Both the position numbers and the translations under genes were made by a program. Below the pieces are notes generated by a model. It was not told the DNA's origin and did not search any database. It saw only the letters and a list, made by a program, of their open reading frames with translations. This document shows, piece after piece, positions 34,601-43,101 of a stretch of 56,275 nucleotides of DNA. The DNA lies in contig JAEURA010000301.1 in NCBI GenBank assembly GCA_016789005.1, positions 1 through 56,275 of the forward strand. The letters are read 5' to 3'. How positions within the stretch are numbered: the stretch's first letter is position 1; every line of letters begins with the position of its first letter. The stretch is from Anaerolineae bacterium (lineage in GTDB: Bacteria; Chloroflexota; Anaerolineae; Aggregatilineales; Phototrophicaceae).

Positions 34601-35908
34601 GCACCCGCCGGCGCAGCCTTATCCGCCGGCGCGACATCGCCCATCGGACGGCTGATCGCGGCGCTGGACGACGCGGACGAGCAGGTGCGCCTGAACGCCA
34701 TTCAGCTGCTGGCGAAGACGCCCGGCGACGCCGCCATCACCGCCCTGGTCAAGGCGCTTGGCGACTTCGAAGCCGTCGTCGCCGATGCCGCCGTCGAAGC
34801 GCTGACCGCGCACGGCGCGGCGGTCGTCCCGGCAGTGCGGGGCGCGGTGCGCGATGAGAATCTCAACCGGCGCGCTGGCGCGCTGGAGGTGCTGTGCCGC
34901 ATCCAGGCGGTCGCCGCGCTGCCGGAACTGATCGCCGCGCTCGACGACACCCGCCGCCCCTGGCTGGGAGACCGGCGCATCTGCGATCTGGCGGCGGCGG
35001 CGCTGGAACGAATCGGCACGCACGAAGCGCTGCGGGCGGTCGAGCTGTGGCGCGCCAAGCAGACGGCGACCGTCGCAGTCCTGGCGAACGGCGAGCACGA
35101 AGATGTCGAGAAGTCGCCGGAGAACGCCTCCAAGCGCGACGACCCGGCGCGCTATCCGGAAATCCTCGCCGAAATGCTCGCCGCCCTGCGCAGCGACGAC
35201 TGGGGGGTTCGCGAGGAAACGGCGAAGGACCTGCGTGAATTCGCCCGCATCAAGCTGCGCGGCGCGAGCGACCCGGCGCTCATCGACCCGCTGACGGCGG
35301 TGCTGACCGATCCCGATTGGGTGCTGCGCTGGTCGGTGGTCGAGGCGCTGGCGTGGGTGGGCGATCCCAGCGTGGTCACCAAGCTGCTGGCGCGCCTGGA
35401 AGATGAGAACTGGATGGTGCGGGTGGCGGCGATCCGCGCCCTTCAGGAGATCGGCGACCGGGGCGCGGCGGCGCGCATCGGCGAGATGCTGGAAGACAAG
35501 AACGCGACCGTGCGCGAAGCCGCCGCCGAGGCGTTGGGCAGGCTGGGCGATCAGGCGGCGATCCCTTCGCTGACCCTGGCGGCGCTCCAGCATGACCCGC
35601 TGGTGCGCTTCGCCGCCGTCGAGGCGCTGCTGCGAATCGGCGGCGACGCGGTGGTCGTGCCGATCAGCAACGCGCTCAACGATGAAGAGGCGATCATCCG
35701 CCTGCGCGCGGTGCAGGCGCTCGACGAGCTGCGCGATCCGCGCGCCATCCCGGACCTGATCAAGCGGCTGGACGATGAAGCCGTGCCGCAGTGGCAGGAG
35801 CTTCGCGTCTGCGATGTGGCAGCCGACGCACTCAAGCATTTCGAAACGGCGGAGGCGCTCAGCGCCGTCGAAGACTGGAAGCAGCGGCAGAACCATGCTG
35901 ATCTTTAG
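31676..35908 (+). CDS. TIR-NACHT-HEAT repeat protein (STAND NTPase, probable anti-phage sensor)
   Basis: 1410 residues from the ATG at 31676; earlier in-frame starts at 31613/31616 add 20-odd residues and none has a clear ribosome site. A TIR domain (GSLFLSYRSSEIDFALQL, VWMDRYDLRLGE, Glu81 in SRYTRREMTRA) occupies about 10-145. A NACHT NTPase follows with Walker A GAAGSGKT (245-252) and Walker B VILFCDGLNEM (about 313-323). From about 635 there are HEAT/PBS-lyase-type helical repeats (HWYARRSAAWALGELGDRAA; DENWMVRVAAIRALQEIGDR). An Ala/Gly/Ser-rich linker (about 880-985) splits the repeats into two blocks. In known systems the repeats sense a phage product, NACHT oligomerises and TIR depletes NAD+; that role here is inferred from architecture. 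A TATGATAAT at 31553-31561 may be its -10 region. Confidence 0.92.
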   Translation: MGTTLNSQGSLFLSYRSSEIDFALQLAADLKNAGIAVWMDRYDLRLGENWVLGLQAAVDRATGMICIMSQDYVASRYTRREMTRAMTRGINLLPLLIQDVPASDWPFELQDIHYQDFRNWRNPEIYNQQFTQLVERLHSDVYGGGAIPDPEAQYLNCLVAELETRKGVLEQVDSSSGVEARALDPATDAPGFMGHWSENATFALVDERSEAVIYPHHPHDDVEEESELYGIDAVFTRYPRFVIVGAAGSGKTMTLLSLALKSARERLSTPERKPLPFFVKLATWKDQPTAEAFFASRWSLGGDVIGRMKRGEVILFCDGLNEMSENGADKIALLRAWLHGERAPKRAVFTCRDDRYSEIDLGLPGVQPHALDDERIRSYVMGVLGKTSGSVLLRRIIPQGKPHDVQDEGARQLFRMARSPFYLSALTLIHSTAPDGELPRNMGALACRLVEVLWARAQSKDIPGGIPFESVRRGLETLAFDMAQSGRRVYLPIGLAEAHLHSAEALRVAVNAGLLDRDNGSVRFHHQLVQDYFAAREMERLGVEAHLPPPRYDANGARMATAWDRAVIALMGCTHNPNGLIRRVLQIDAELAASCLASGIAVHEDIRAEVIIALTNQVALNGRSLIYAARSLMSFEPEAALPLLFNAMRSGEWSTRHEAALIVRTMHLPVRRSLVRALDQRTPLNSLAIAARIRKIGEAALPTLLVLLRHPHWYARRSAAWALGELGDRAAMPDLIEALGDHRSEVGAEAAEAIGLIGDAQGLEALYMLARLQTGLGRRSRLGKAAVSGLVHLGDAAVPYLVKLMGVDSTPEARRLVGYFWREIDSEDALPTLLELSYHEDLEVRAAALEALGAFTEDMRAVKRLIEALKEMDFLKRLKRRISDIAAEKLEESGVNSAERAAQRWRAGQQRDPKRLAAGSSANRVKDRLKRDTDEKNAVPALALAAAGASSGGISEPDFLRDTDALVPASAATRGAPAGAALSAGATSPIGRLIAALDDADEQVRLNAIQLLAKTPGDAAITALVKALGDFEAVVADAAVEALTAHGAAVVPAVRGAVRDENLNRRAGALEVLCRIQAVAALPELIAALDDTRRPWLGDRRICDLAAAALERIGTHEALRAVELWRAKQTATVAVLANGEHEDVEKSPENASKRDDPARYPEILAEMLAALRSDDWGVREETAKDLREFARIKLRGASDPALIDPLTAVLTDPDWVLRWSVVEALAWVGDPSVVTKLLARLEDENWMVRVAAIRALQEIGDRGAAARIGEMLEDKNATVREAAAEALGRLGDQAAIPSLTLAALQHDPLVRFAAVEALLRIGGDAVVVPISNALNDEEAIIRLRAVQALDELRDPRAIPDLIKRLDDEAVPQWQELRVCDVAADALKHFETAEALSAVEDWKQRQNHADL

Positions 35909-35946
35909 ACTCATGAACGACTCTCTGCACAAGCGAGAATAACACC

Positions 35947-37617
35947 ATGCGCATCTTCATCAGCTATGCACGTCTCGACAAGCCGTACTGCATTCAGATC
36001 AGCAATCTGCTCACGGCACACGACGTCTGGTTCGATCAGCGCTTCTACGCCGGAGACAAGTGGTGGGACGAGATCCTCCGCCGACTCGAGTGGTGCGAGG
36101 GGTTCATCTATCTGCTGTCGCCGGCGTCGGTCGCCTCCACCTACTGCCGGCAGGAGTTCGAGCTGGCGATCCAGCTTCAGCGGAACATCTTCCCGGTGCT
36201 GATCCACGATCAGACCACCGTGCCGGACGCGGTCCAGGAGTTCCAGTATGTCGATCTCACCAACGGGCTGACCCCGGAGACGACAGCGCTCCTGCTCAAC
36301 TCCATCCACAACGCCGAGCGCAACCACAACAGCCACCGGGCGCTGCCGATGGATGCCATGCCGCGCGCTCAGACGGAGCTGCCGGTCTTCAACAGCGCTT
36401 CGGTGATCAGCGTGGCGGCGGCGGCGATGGAAAAAGGGCAGTTCGATCAGGCGGTCTTCCTGTTCAAACAGGCGAAGGCGAAGGGCTTCACCTCGCGCTT
36501 CATCAATATCGACCGACTGCTGCAAGAAGCCGAACGGCAGCTCGAAGTTCAAGCGAAAGACGCGCAGCGCGACAGCGACTATCGCCAGATCGCCTCGCTC
36601 ATCCGCGTCAAAGCCACGCGCGACATGGGCTGCGAGGCAATGGGCGAATTCCTTAAGGAATACCCCAGCTACGATCCGGAGCAGGTCCGGTCGTTGTGCG
36701 GCGGCGTGATCAGCAGCGGCAACGGCTCTGCGCCGGCGATCTCGGCGAACAGCACGCCCAGCAAGGGACAACTGGGACCAGGTCTCGCTCCGACGGCTCC
36801 TATCAGCCAGGTGAAAACGCCGATCATTCAGCAGGTCATATCGCCGGTTATCCCGGCGGTCGTGTCGCAGACCACCGCGCCGAGCGTCAGCAGCTTCACC
36901 CTGCCCCTGCTCGACTGGGTCGCCATCCCCGCCGGGTACGTCACCTTTGAGGATGTCGAAAGCGACGGCGCGCGCACGCAGCACACGCTGTACGTGCCCG
37001 CCTTCCACATCAGCCGCTACCCGGTCACCAACCGGCAGTTCCAGGCGTTCATCGACGACCCCGGCGGCTATAACGATCCCCGTTGGTGGGATTTCTCGCC
37101 GGAAGCGACGCTGTGGCGGTCGGAGCGTCCCAACCCGCCGGTGGGGCGCTTTGAAGGCGACGACCGCCCGCGCGATACGGTCGCCTGGTTCGATGCCCTC
37201 GCCTTCACCAACTGGCTGACCAGCAAGGTGCAGGAAGACCTGTGCCTGCCTACCAGCGAGCAGTGGTTCCGCGCGGCGCGCGGCGACACACACCGCCTCT
37301 ACCCCTGGGGCGACACTTTCGACGTGGAACACTGCAACGTCAAGGAATGCGATCTCAAGATGACCACGCCGGTGACCCGCTATCCTAAGGGCGTCAGCCT
37401 CTTCGAGGTCTGGGACATGGCGGGCAACATCTGGGAGTGGGCGAACAGCGCCAAGTCAGGCGCGGCGGACGACCTGTCCGGCTATTCGCCGCGCGCCGTT
37501 CACGGCGGAGCCTACCACAGCGAAGCCGACCGGGCGCGCATCCCCTTCCGTTACTACCTGAATCCGCGCATCGCCCACAACAGCATCGGTTTCAGGATGG
37601 TGAAGCGCGGAAAATAG
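35947..37617 (+). CDS. TIR domain fused to a formylglycine-generating-enzyme (FGE/SUMF1)-like domain
   Basis: 556 residues, starting 38 bases after the TIR-NACHT-HEAT gene on the same strand. Residues 1-125 are TIR (MRIFISYARLDKPYCIQI; VWFDQRFYAGDKWWDEI; Glu70 in STYCRQEFELA). Residues about 150-215 are helical and TPR-like; about 250-315 is a Pro/Ser/Thr-rich linker; about 320-556 is an FGE-like fold (WVAIPAGYVTFED, YPVTNRQFQAFI, LPTSEQWFRAARG, VWDMAGNIWEWANS, HGGAYHSEADRARI, NSIGFRMVKRG). True FGE oxidases need a cysteine pair near the C-terminus; none is seen in that region, so this domain is probably a binding module with a lectin-like fold. A partner of, or second effector beside, the NACHT protein is plausible. 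Confidence 0.9.
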   Translation: MRIFISYARLDKPYCIQISNLLTAHDVWFDQRFYAGDKWWDEILRRLEWCEGFIYLLSPASVASTYCRQEFELAIQLQRNIFPVLIHDQTTVPDAVQEFQYVDLTNGLTPETTALLLNSIHNAERNHNSHRALPMDAMPRAQTELPVFNSASVISVAAAAMEKGQFDQAVFLFKQAKAKGFTSRFINIDRLLQEAERQLEVQAKDAQRDSDYRQIASLIRVKATRDMGCEAMGEFLKEYPSYDPEQVRSLCGGVISSGNGSAPAISANSTPSKGQLGPGLAPTAPISQVKTPIIQQVISPVIPAVVSQTTAPSVSSFTLPLLDWVAIPAGYVTFEDVESDGARTQHTLYVPAFHISRYPVTNRQFQAFIDDPGGYNDPRWWDFSPEATLWRSERPNPPVGRFEGDDRPRDTVAWFDALAFTNWLTSKVQEDLCLPTSEQWFRAARGDTHRLYPWGDTFDVEHCNVKECDLKMTTPVTRYPKGVSLFEVWDMAGNIWEWANSAKSGAADDLSGYSPRAVHGGAYHSEADRARIPFRYYLNPRIAHNSIGFRMVKRGK

Positions 37618-37629
37618 AAACCCGCTATA

Positions 37630-37696
37630 CAATGACAGAAGGTGCGGCGGCGTGTCTTTGACGGCGCTCCCCGCGCCTTTTTGATTTCTGTCATTG
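37630..37696 (+). terminator. Possible hairpin/attenuator between the TIR-FGE and WD40 genes
   Basis: CAATGACAGAA (37630-37640) and TTCTGTCATTG (37686-37696) are exact inverted repeats around an inner GGCGC-TCCCC-GCGCC hairpin followed by TTTTT (37678-37682). The inner hairpin fits a short terminator; the outer arms could form a competing stem. It may separate the TIR pair from the downstream TPR/WD40 genes. Confidence 0.5.
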
Positions 37697-37710
37697 TTGG
37701 GAGAACATTT

Positions 37711-40488
37711 ATGTCTTTTCGCCGCCGCGTCTTGCACGGGGCGATTCTGCTGCTGTGCCTGGGCGGAGTCCTGACTGCCTCGGCACAGGGGAAAAACCCG
37801 CCCACCGACTCTCCAGCGTGCGACCCCGCCCTGACCGCCGACGACTACATCAGTCGCGGCATCGAAGCCTACAACGCCGAAGACTACGAGACCGCTATCG
37901 CCGAGACGCTGTGCGCGCAGGCGGCGGACCCGGAAAACCCCATCGTCTACAACAACATCGCCTTCTACCTGGGGCGGTTGGGACGCACCGACGAGGCGCT
38001 GGAAGCCTATGCCGAGGCGATCCGCCTTGACCCGGCGTACCGCTCGGCGCTGGTCAATCGGGGCGATCTCTACCTGAGCCTGGAAGACTACGCCAGCGCC
38101 ATCGCCGACTATGACCGGGCGATTGAAGTCGGACCTTCCGGCTATGCCCACAACCGCCGGGGCATCGCCTATTTCAACCTGAACGACTTCGCAGCGGCGG
38201 AAGTCGATTTCGACGCGGCGTTCACGCTGGAACCAGACGAATCGGTCTTCGTTCGCAACCGCGCCGCCGCTCGTTTCCAACTGGAACGCTACGACGAAGC
38301 CGCCGAGGATTTCGCCGCTGCCTGGGATCTCAACCCCGATTGGGATATCCCCGCCTTCGGCGTCGGCGATTCCCTGTTCGCCGGTGGGCGCTACGACGCG
38401 GCGCAGATCGCCTATCGTGAGGCGGTCGCGCGCTTTGGGGGCAGCGACAACGTGAATGCCCGCCTGCGCGAGATCGCCGTGCTGCGCTCCGCCGGGCTGG
38501 CGCAGTTCGCGGTCGAGTCCTCTTCGGAGGCGATCTCCGTCGAGACCGCGCCCCGGCTCGCCGCACTGGCACGGCTGGGTGACGGCGATGCCCATGCCTC
38601 CAGCGTCCTGGCGCTGGACGTGAATGCCGACGGTTCGCGCATCCTGACCGCCGACTTCGACGGCGCGCTCAACCTGTGGGACGGCGCCAACCCTGAAGGC
38701 GAACCGATCTTCTCGGTGATGACCGACGCCTCGGTCACCAACGCCGCCCTTTCGCCCGACGGCGCGTTCGCCGTCGCCTCCCTGCTCGACGGACGCATCG
38801 TGATGGTCAAGGACGGCGAGATCGTCGAGCTGCTCGGCGTCAACGACGGTATGGCGGCGGGGCTGGCATTCACGCCGGACGGCGGACTGCTGGCGACGGC
38901 GCTCTTCGACGGCAGCGTCATCCTGTGGGACCTCCCGACCGAGACGCAGATCGGGCGCTTCTACGTCGATGATGGCGAGCCGATGGCGAACGAGGACAGC
39001 TCCAACCCGGTGGCGATCAGCCCCGACGGCGCGCTGCTGGCGAGCATCACCGACGACAGCACCATCCGCCTGTGGGATGTCGAGACGGGCGAAAACAGCG
39101 CCATCCTGGAATCGGAACGCCCCGTCTTCAGCCTCGCCTTCAGCCCCGATGCCTCGCTGCTGCTGGCGGGCGGTTTCAGCAGCGTCGTCGCCTTCGACAT
39201 CGCCAGCGGCGAAGCCGTGGACAGCGCCGCGCTGACCGACGTCGTGGGGCATCTGAGCTACAGCCCGGACGGCGCGCTGATCCTGGCATCGGGCGGCGAG
39301 ATACCGCTCACCCTGCTGGACGCCGCGACGCTCGACATTGTGACGCGCCTGGGCAGCGGGCTGCTGGTCGGCGACTTCACGCCGGACGGCGGGCAGCTGG
39401 TCGCCAGCGGCACAGAGGAGAGCGTCCCACGCAGCGCCGCGCTGGTCTTCGAACCTTTCAGCGCCAGCCTGACGGTGAACGCCAGGACGCTCCAGCCGAT
39501 CACGGTGGAAAACGCCGCGTCGCTGGAGCTTCTGGCGGAAGCGCCGGTCAACGAGGTGCGCGGCGTCGCCTGGTCTGCCGACGGCGAGACGGTCTTCGTC
39601 GGCTCGGCGAACGGCGTCTACCGCTTCCCGCTCGATGGCGAGATCGGCGCGCTGACCGCGCTGCCGTTCGGCTTCTTCGGCGAATTCGCAGGGCGTCCCG
39701 TCTACCAGATCAACCGCTCCGACAATGGCGAACGCACGGTGCGCCTATACGATCTCGATGACCTGAGCGAGCCGCTGCGCAGCGTGAGCCTGGGCGATGT
39801 GCGCGCCACCGCTTTCACGGCGGACGACGAAGCCGTCACCGCCGCCGTCAGCCGGACTGACGGCGCAGGCGCGCTCAGCGTCGAGATCATACGCTTCCCC
39901 TTCGACGGCGGCGCGCCTGTGTCGCTCGCCACGCCGGAAGGCATCTCTGTCCAGCTCGCCCAGCGGGGCGACGGGCTGATCGCGCTGGCTCCGTCGGTGC
40001 GCCTGGGAGAATCGCTGTTCGAAACGGCGGCGATCCAGTTCATCGACGCCGACGGCGGGATGACCGACGGCATCCAGACGCCGCTGCCCTACATCGACGT
40101 GACCGGCGCTCTCCAGCGGGGCGCGGTAGGGGCGATCTCCTTCAGCGCCGATGGTCAGCTTTTGCTGACGCGCGCCGGCGGGGCGATTCGCCTGTGGCGC
40201 GAGGATGACGGCGGGGTATGGCAGCCCGTCGCCAACCTCGAACTGGCGGGACAGGCGACCGACGCCGTGCTTTCGCCGAGCGGGCGGCTGCTGATCGTGC
40301 CCGCCCGTGAGGAAATCATCGTCTACACCGCCTCGGACAGCGGCGAGCACATCCAGCTCACCGAAGCGGCGCGGCTGGCGGTCGAACCGTACATTTCTTC
40401 CGGCTCCGTCCTCGTCAACGCCGACGAGACGATGATCGCGGTCAGCACCGGTGTCGGCACGGTGCAGGTGTGGGGGGTGGCGAAATGA
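37711..40488 (+). CDS. Exported TPR and WD40-repeat protein
   Basis: 925 residues from the ATG at 37711, with GGGAG 6 bases upstream and a signal peptide right after it (LHGAILLLCLGGVLTASAQ); an earlier in-frame start at 37642 lies in the hairpin region. Residues about 40-260 hold about five TPR units (PIVYNNIAFYLGRLGRTDEA; SALVNRGDLYLSLEDYASAI). From about 300 to the end there are WD40-type blades (DGSRILTADFDGALNLWDGA; DGALLASITDDSTIRLWDVE), probably two propellers. It should sit outside the cytoplasmic membrane, so despite its position it is not an obvious direct partner of the cytosolic TIR proteins. The next gene is a relative. Confidence 0.88.
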   Translation: MSFRRRVLHGAILLLCLGGVLTASAQGKNPPTDSPACDPALTADDYISRGIEAYNAEDYETAIAETLCAQAADPENPIVYNNIAFYLGRLGRTDEALEAYAEAIRLDPAYRSALVNRGDLYLSLEDYASAIADYDRAIEVGPSGYAHNRRGIAYFNLNDFAAAEVDFDAAFTLEPDESVFVRNRAAARFQLERYDEAAEDFAAAWDLNPDWDIPAFGVGDSLFAGGRYDAAQIAYREAVARFGGSDNVNARLREIAVLRSAGLAQFAVESSSEAISVETAPRLAALARLGDGDAHASSVLALDVNADGSRILTADFDGALNLWDGANPEGEPIFSVMTDASVTNAALSPDGAFAVASLLDGRIVMVKDGEIVELLGVNDGMAAGLAFTPDGGLLATALFDGSVILWDLPTETQIGRFYVDDGEPMANEDSSNPVAISPDGALLASITDDSTIRLWDVETGENSAILESERPVFSLAFSPDASLLLAGGFSSVVAFDIASGEAVDSAALTDVVGHLSYSPDGALILASGGEIPLTLLDAATLDIVTRLGSGLLVGDFTPDGGQLVASGTEESVPRSAALVFEPFSASLTVNARTLQPITVENAASLELLAEAPVNEVRGVAWSADGETVFVGSANGVYRFPLDGEIGALTALPFGFFGEFAGRPVYQINRSDNGERTVRLYDLDDLSEPLRSVSLGDVRATAFTADDEAVTAAVSRTDGAGALSVEIIRFPFDGGAPVSLATPEGISVQLAQRGDGLIALAPSVRLGESLFETAAIQFIDADGGMTDGIQTPLPYIDVTGALQRGAVGAISFSADGQLLLTRAGGAIRLWREDDGGVWQPVANLELAGQATDAVLSPSGRLLIVPAREEIIVYTASDSGEHIQLTEAARLAVEPYISSGSVLVNADETMIAVSTGVGTVQVWGVAK

Positions 40489-40511
40489 GCAGCCTGCATA
40501 GGGATCATCTG

Positions 40512-42140
40512 ATGCGAACGATTCATGTCCTGTTCCTCTTCGTGGCGCTCGCTGCCCTACCGCTGGGCGCTGCCGCGCAGAAGGTCTGCGACCCCGCCTA
40601 CACAGCGACGGACTATCGTTTTTACGCCCTGGACGCGGCGGCGGCGGGCGACGTCGAAACCGCCGAAAGCCTCTACGCCTGCTGGGAAGAGGCTTTCCCG
40701 GACGATGACAAGCTCTACCTGGATCGTTCAGCCGTGCGCGCCGAGATCGCCGGCGATTTCGCAGGCGCGTTGGCGGATCTGGAACGGGCAGAGGCGCTGA
40801 CCGGATCGGTGCTGGTCTCGGCGCGGCGGCTGGCGGTCATGCTGGCGCAGGGCGACTACGACGCGGCGGTGCGGCTGGTGGAGGAGCTTCAGCAGGACAA
40901 CCGTTGGCGCATCCTCGGCGACGGCTTCGCGGCGCTGCGCCGCGCCGCTTACCAGGGGCGCGCGATGGCGCTGGTCGAGGCGGGCAGCCACGAGGCGGCG
41001 CTGGCAGACTTCGAGGTTGCCTTCGAGGGGCTTGACGAAGAAGACCTGACGCCGGCAGACGGTCCGATGGTGCTGGCAATCAGCGAGGCGTTTTTGGCAA
41101 CCGGGCAGCTTGAACAGGCGGCGCGGGGCTATACCGCCTATGTCCAGTTCATGGGTTCGGACGCCGACCCGGAGATCGTCGCGCTGGTCACGGCGCTGGA
41201 GGAAAACGGGGTGGCGGCGTTCTTCGCCGATGACACCGCCATGCGCGCCGAACTGGCGACGGGCGTCGCGACGGTTGCCGCGCTCACGCCGTTCCGCTTC
41301 AGCGGCGATGGCAGCGTGATGTCGCTGTACCGCTTCCGCGAGCGCACCCTTCAGTTGTACGATACCGCAGACGGTGCGCCGCTCGCCGCCATCGAGAATG
41401 TGTACGATGACCCCAGCCTCTACGCCCTTAATGGCGATGGCAGCCGCGTCGCTGTGACGGACCTGGAGGGCAGGGTGACGGTGCGCGATAGCTCGACGGG
41501 CGACATCCTCTATGAGGTCCCGACGGGCGAGACGCGGGCGAACCCTGTAGGGCTTGCCTTCGCCGGCGACGGGCTGATCGTCCTGTTCCGGGATGGAGCG
41601 GTTCGCCGCTTCGACGCTGAGACCGGAAAGGCGCGCGCCAATTCCGAGCTGGAGGCGGTCATCCCGCCGCTGGCGGTCGTGTCCTTCAGCAGCGACGGCG
41701 AATCGGCGGCGGTGGTCGATTACATGAACGACATCGCCGTCAGCGTCTACGACCTGGACAGCGGACGGCAGACCGCCGGCTTTGAAGCGAACGGGAATCA
41801 GCTCTCCGCCTGGTCCGGGGATCTGCGCTTCGCCGTTGTGGTGAGCAACAGCCGCATCGGCGTGTGGACGCCGGCGCTCGGCGGCAGCGAAGTCGAAACG
41901 TTCGACTTTGACTTCGACATCAGCCGCAGCGCTGGTTTCGACTCGGCGGGCGAGGTCGTCGTCTACGGAGACGAAAACGGCTTGATCACGGCGATCAACC
42001 TGGTGAACGGGACGCGCACTGTAGTCGGACTGCATGAGACAGAGATCATGTACGCCGGAGTCAGCCCCGACGGGCGGCTGGCGGCGGCGCTGGACCGCGA
42101 CGGCACGGTGCGCCTGTGGGAGATCGTCCAGGGCGGGTAG
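40512..42140 (+). CDS. Exported TPR-like/WD40-like protein, relative of the upstream gene
   Basis: 542 residues from the ATG at 40512, which follows AGGGATC and begins the signal peptide (TIHVLFLFVALAALPLGAAA); an in-frame ATG at 40485 overlaps the previous stop as ATGA and remains possible. The mature start VCDPAYTATDYRFYALDAA echoes ACDPALTADDYISRGIEAY of the upstream protein, so the two are diverged duplicates. Residues about 25-240 are helical repeats; about 250-540 are beta-propeller repeats ending DRDGTVRLWEIVQGG. Probably periplasmic or surface-exposed; the binding partner is unknown. It ends 10 bases before the convergent restriction enzyme gene. Confidence 0.85.
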   Translation: MRTIHVLFLFVALAALPLGAAAQKVCDPAYTATDYRFYALDAAAAGDVETAESLYACWEEAFPDDDKLYLDRSAVRAEIAGDFAGALADLERAEALTGSVLVSARRLAVMLAQGDYDAAVRLVEELQQDNRWRILGDGFAALRRAAYQGRAMALVEAGSHEAALADFEVAFEGLDEEDLTPADGPMVLAISEAFLATGQLEQAARGYTAYVQFMGSDADPEIVALVTALEENGVAAFFADDTAMRAELATGVATVAALTPFRFSGDGSVMSLYRFRERTLQLYDTADGAPLAAIENVYDDPSLYALNGDGSRVAVTDLEGRVTVRDSSTGDILYEVPTGETRANPVGLAFAGDGLIVLFRDGAVRRFDAETGKARANSELEAVIPPLAVVSFSSDGESAAVVDYMNDIAVSVYDLDSGRQTAGFEANGNQLSAWSGDLRFAVVVSNSRIGVWTPALGGSEVETFDFDFDISRSAGFDSAGEVVVYGDENGLITAINLVNGTRTVVGLHETEIMYAGVSPDGRLAAALDRDGTVRLWEIVQGG

Positions 42141-42150
42141 AGGACGTTTT

Positions 42151-43101
42151 TCACTCGCTTCGCGGGCGAAGATAATGATCGCCGTTGAAGTGAATCAGAT
42201 GATCGGGGATTTCGCTCAGCCAGACCTCAGTTTCCCAGGCAATTTCGTTGAGGAAACTCTTGAACACGGAGAAATCCCCGAAAGCGCTCACGTAGATGCG
42301 TCCCGCCGAGCATTCAGCGAAGAACTGCTCCAATTCACGCCGCCGCTTGTGCGATACGGGTCCGTGAGAAGTGACAACTTCGATCAGAAAAAGTGCGTTG
42401 CGGGTCTCATCATGCAGGACGATGTCTGGCAGTTTGTCATGCTGAGACAGCGCGACATTGAGTCGCAGAAGTCCAGACTCATCGACGATGAGGTGTTTGC
42501 GTTCGGTATCGCCCAGATAGAGCAGATGTGCGCCGGGAGCGAATCGCGGTCCAAACTCGCTGATCACCGTCGCCTGCAGCCTGTTATGTTCGCCCGGCGA
42601 TAATGAATAGACTCGTCCTTGATAGAGGAGCGGCACGCGGGTTTGATCGCGCTGGCGGCGATAGACTTGTGAAAGTGCCTCGCTCGTCGTGCGAAATATC
42701 CGAAGTTCAGCCCCCCATTCGTCCGAGCCATAGGCTCGAAGCAGATTCACCATCGAGTCGGTCAGTGCATAGTGGGTGCGCGGGCTGTTGGTCGCCAAGG
42801 TCGGGTCATCGGGATTGCGGGTAACGATGCCCGCCTGCTGAAACTGATGAAGCACCTGGCGGCGCACTGTTTCGCGCGTGTTCTCGGCATAAGCGCGACC
42901 AAAACGCGCCTTGATCTCCTCAAGGATGTCGTGAACACGCAGGCTGCGGCGCACTGCGCGGCTCCAGTCATCGGTCTCTGTCAAACCAGTCAGCGCGAGC
43001 AGCGTGAGCGCGGATATTTCATTCTGCTGCGCTCGCGGCAGTTCAAGCGCTGCGAGAATAGCGCGCGCTTCGGTCAGTTTGGGCATAGGGGCTGCAGTCA
43101 T
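42151..43101 (-). CDS. Type II restriction endonuclease, BsuBI/PstI family
   Basis: 316 residues. The N-terminal half is helical, winged-helix-like. The C-terminal half carries the family signature: YLGDTERKHLI, then HDKLPDIVLHDE with Asp226, LFLIEVVTSHGPVSHKRRRE with Glu241, then AWETEVWLSEIPDHLIHFNG. BsuBI and PstI cut CTGCAG, so that is the expected site, although relatives can differ. The start overlaps the methyltransferase stop by four bases (ATGA), the usual arrangement that makes the methylase first. A CTGCAG sequence (43092-43097) lies within its own first codons. The two genes form a complete, apparently intact restriction-modification system. Confidence 0.93.
   Translation of the reverse strand: MTAAPMPKLTEARAILAALELPRAQQNEISALTLLALTGLTETDDWSRAVRRSLRVHDILEEIKARFGRAYAENTRETVRRQVLHQFQQAGIVTRNPDDPTLATNSPRTHYALTDSMVNLLRAYGSDEWGAELRIFRTTSEALSQVYRRQRDQTRVPLLYQGRVYSLSPGEHNRLQATVISEFGPRFAPGAHLLYLGDTERKHLIVDESGLLRLNVALSQHDKLPDIVLHDETRNALFLIEVVTSHGPVSHKRRRELEQFFAECSAGRIYVSAFGDFSVFKSFLNEIAWETEVWLSEIPDHLIHFNGDHYLRPRSE

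Noticed and set aside
37456..39252. Minus-strand frame of 598 codons opposite the TPR/WD40 gene
   Set aside because: Shadow of repeated Asp/Ala-rich codons; no domain support.
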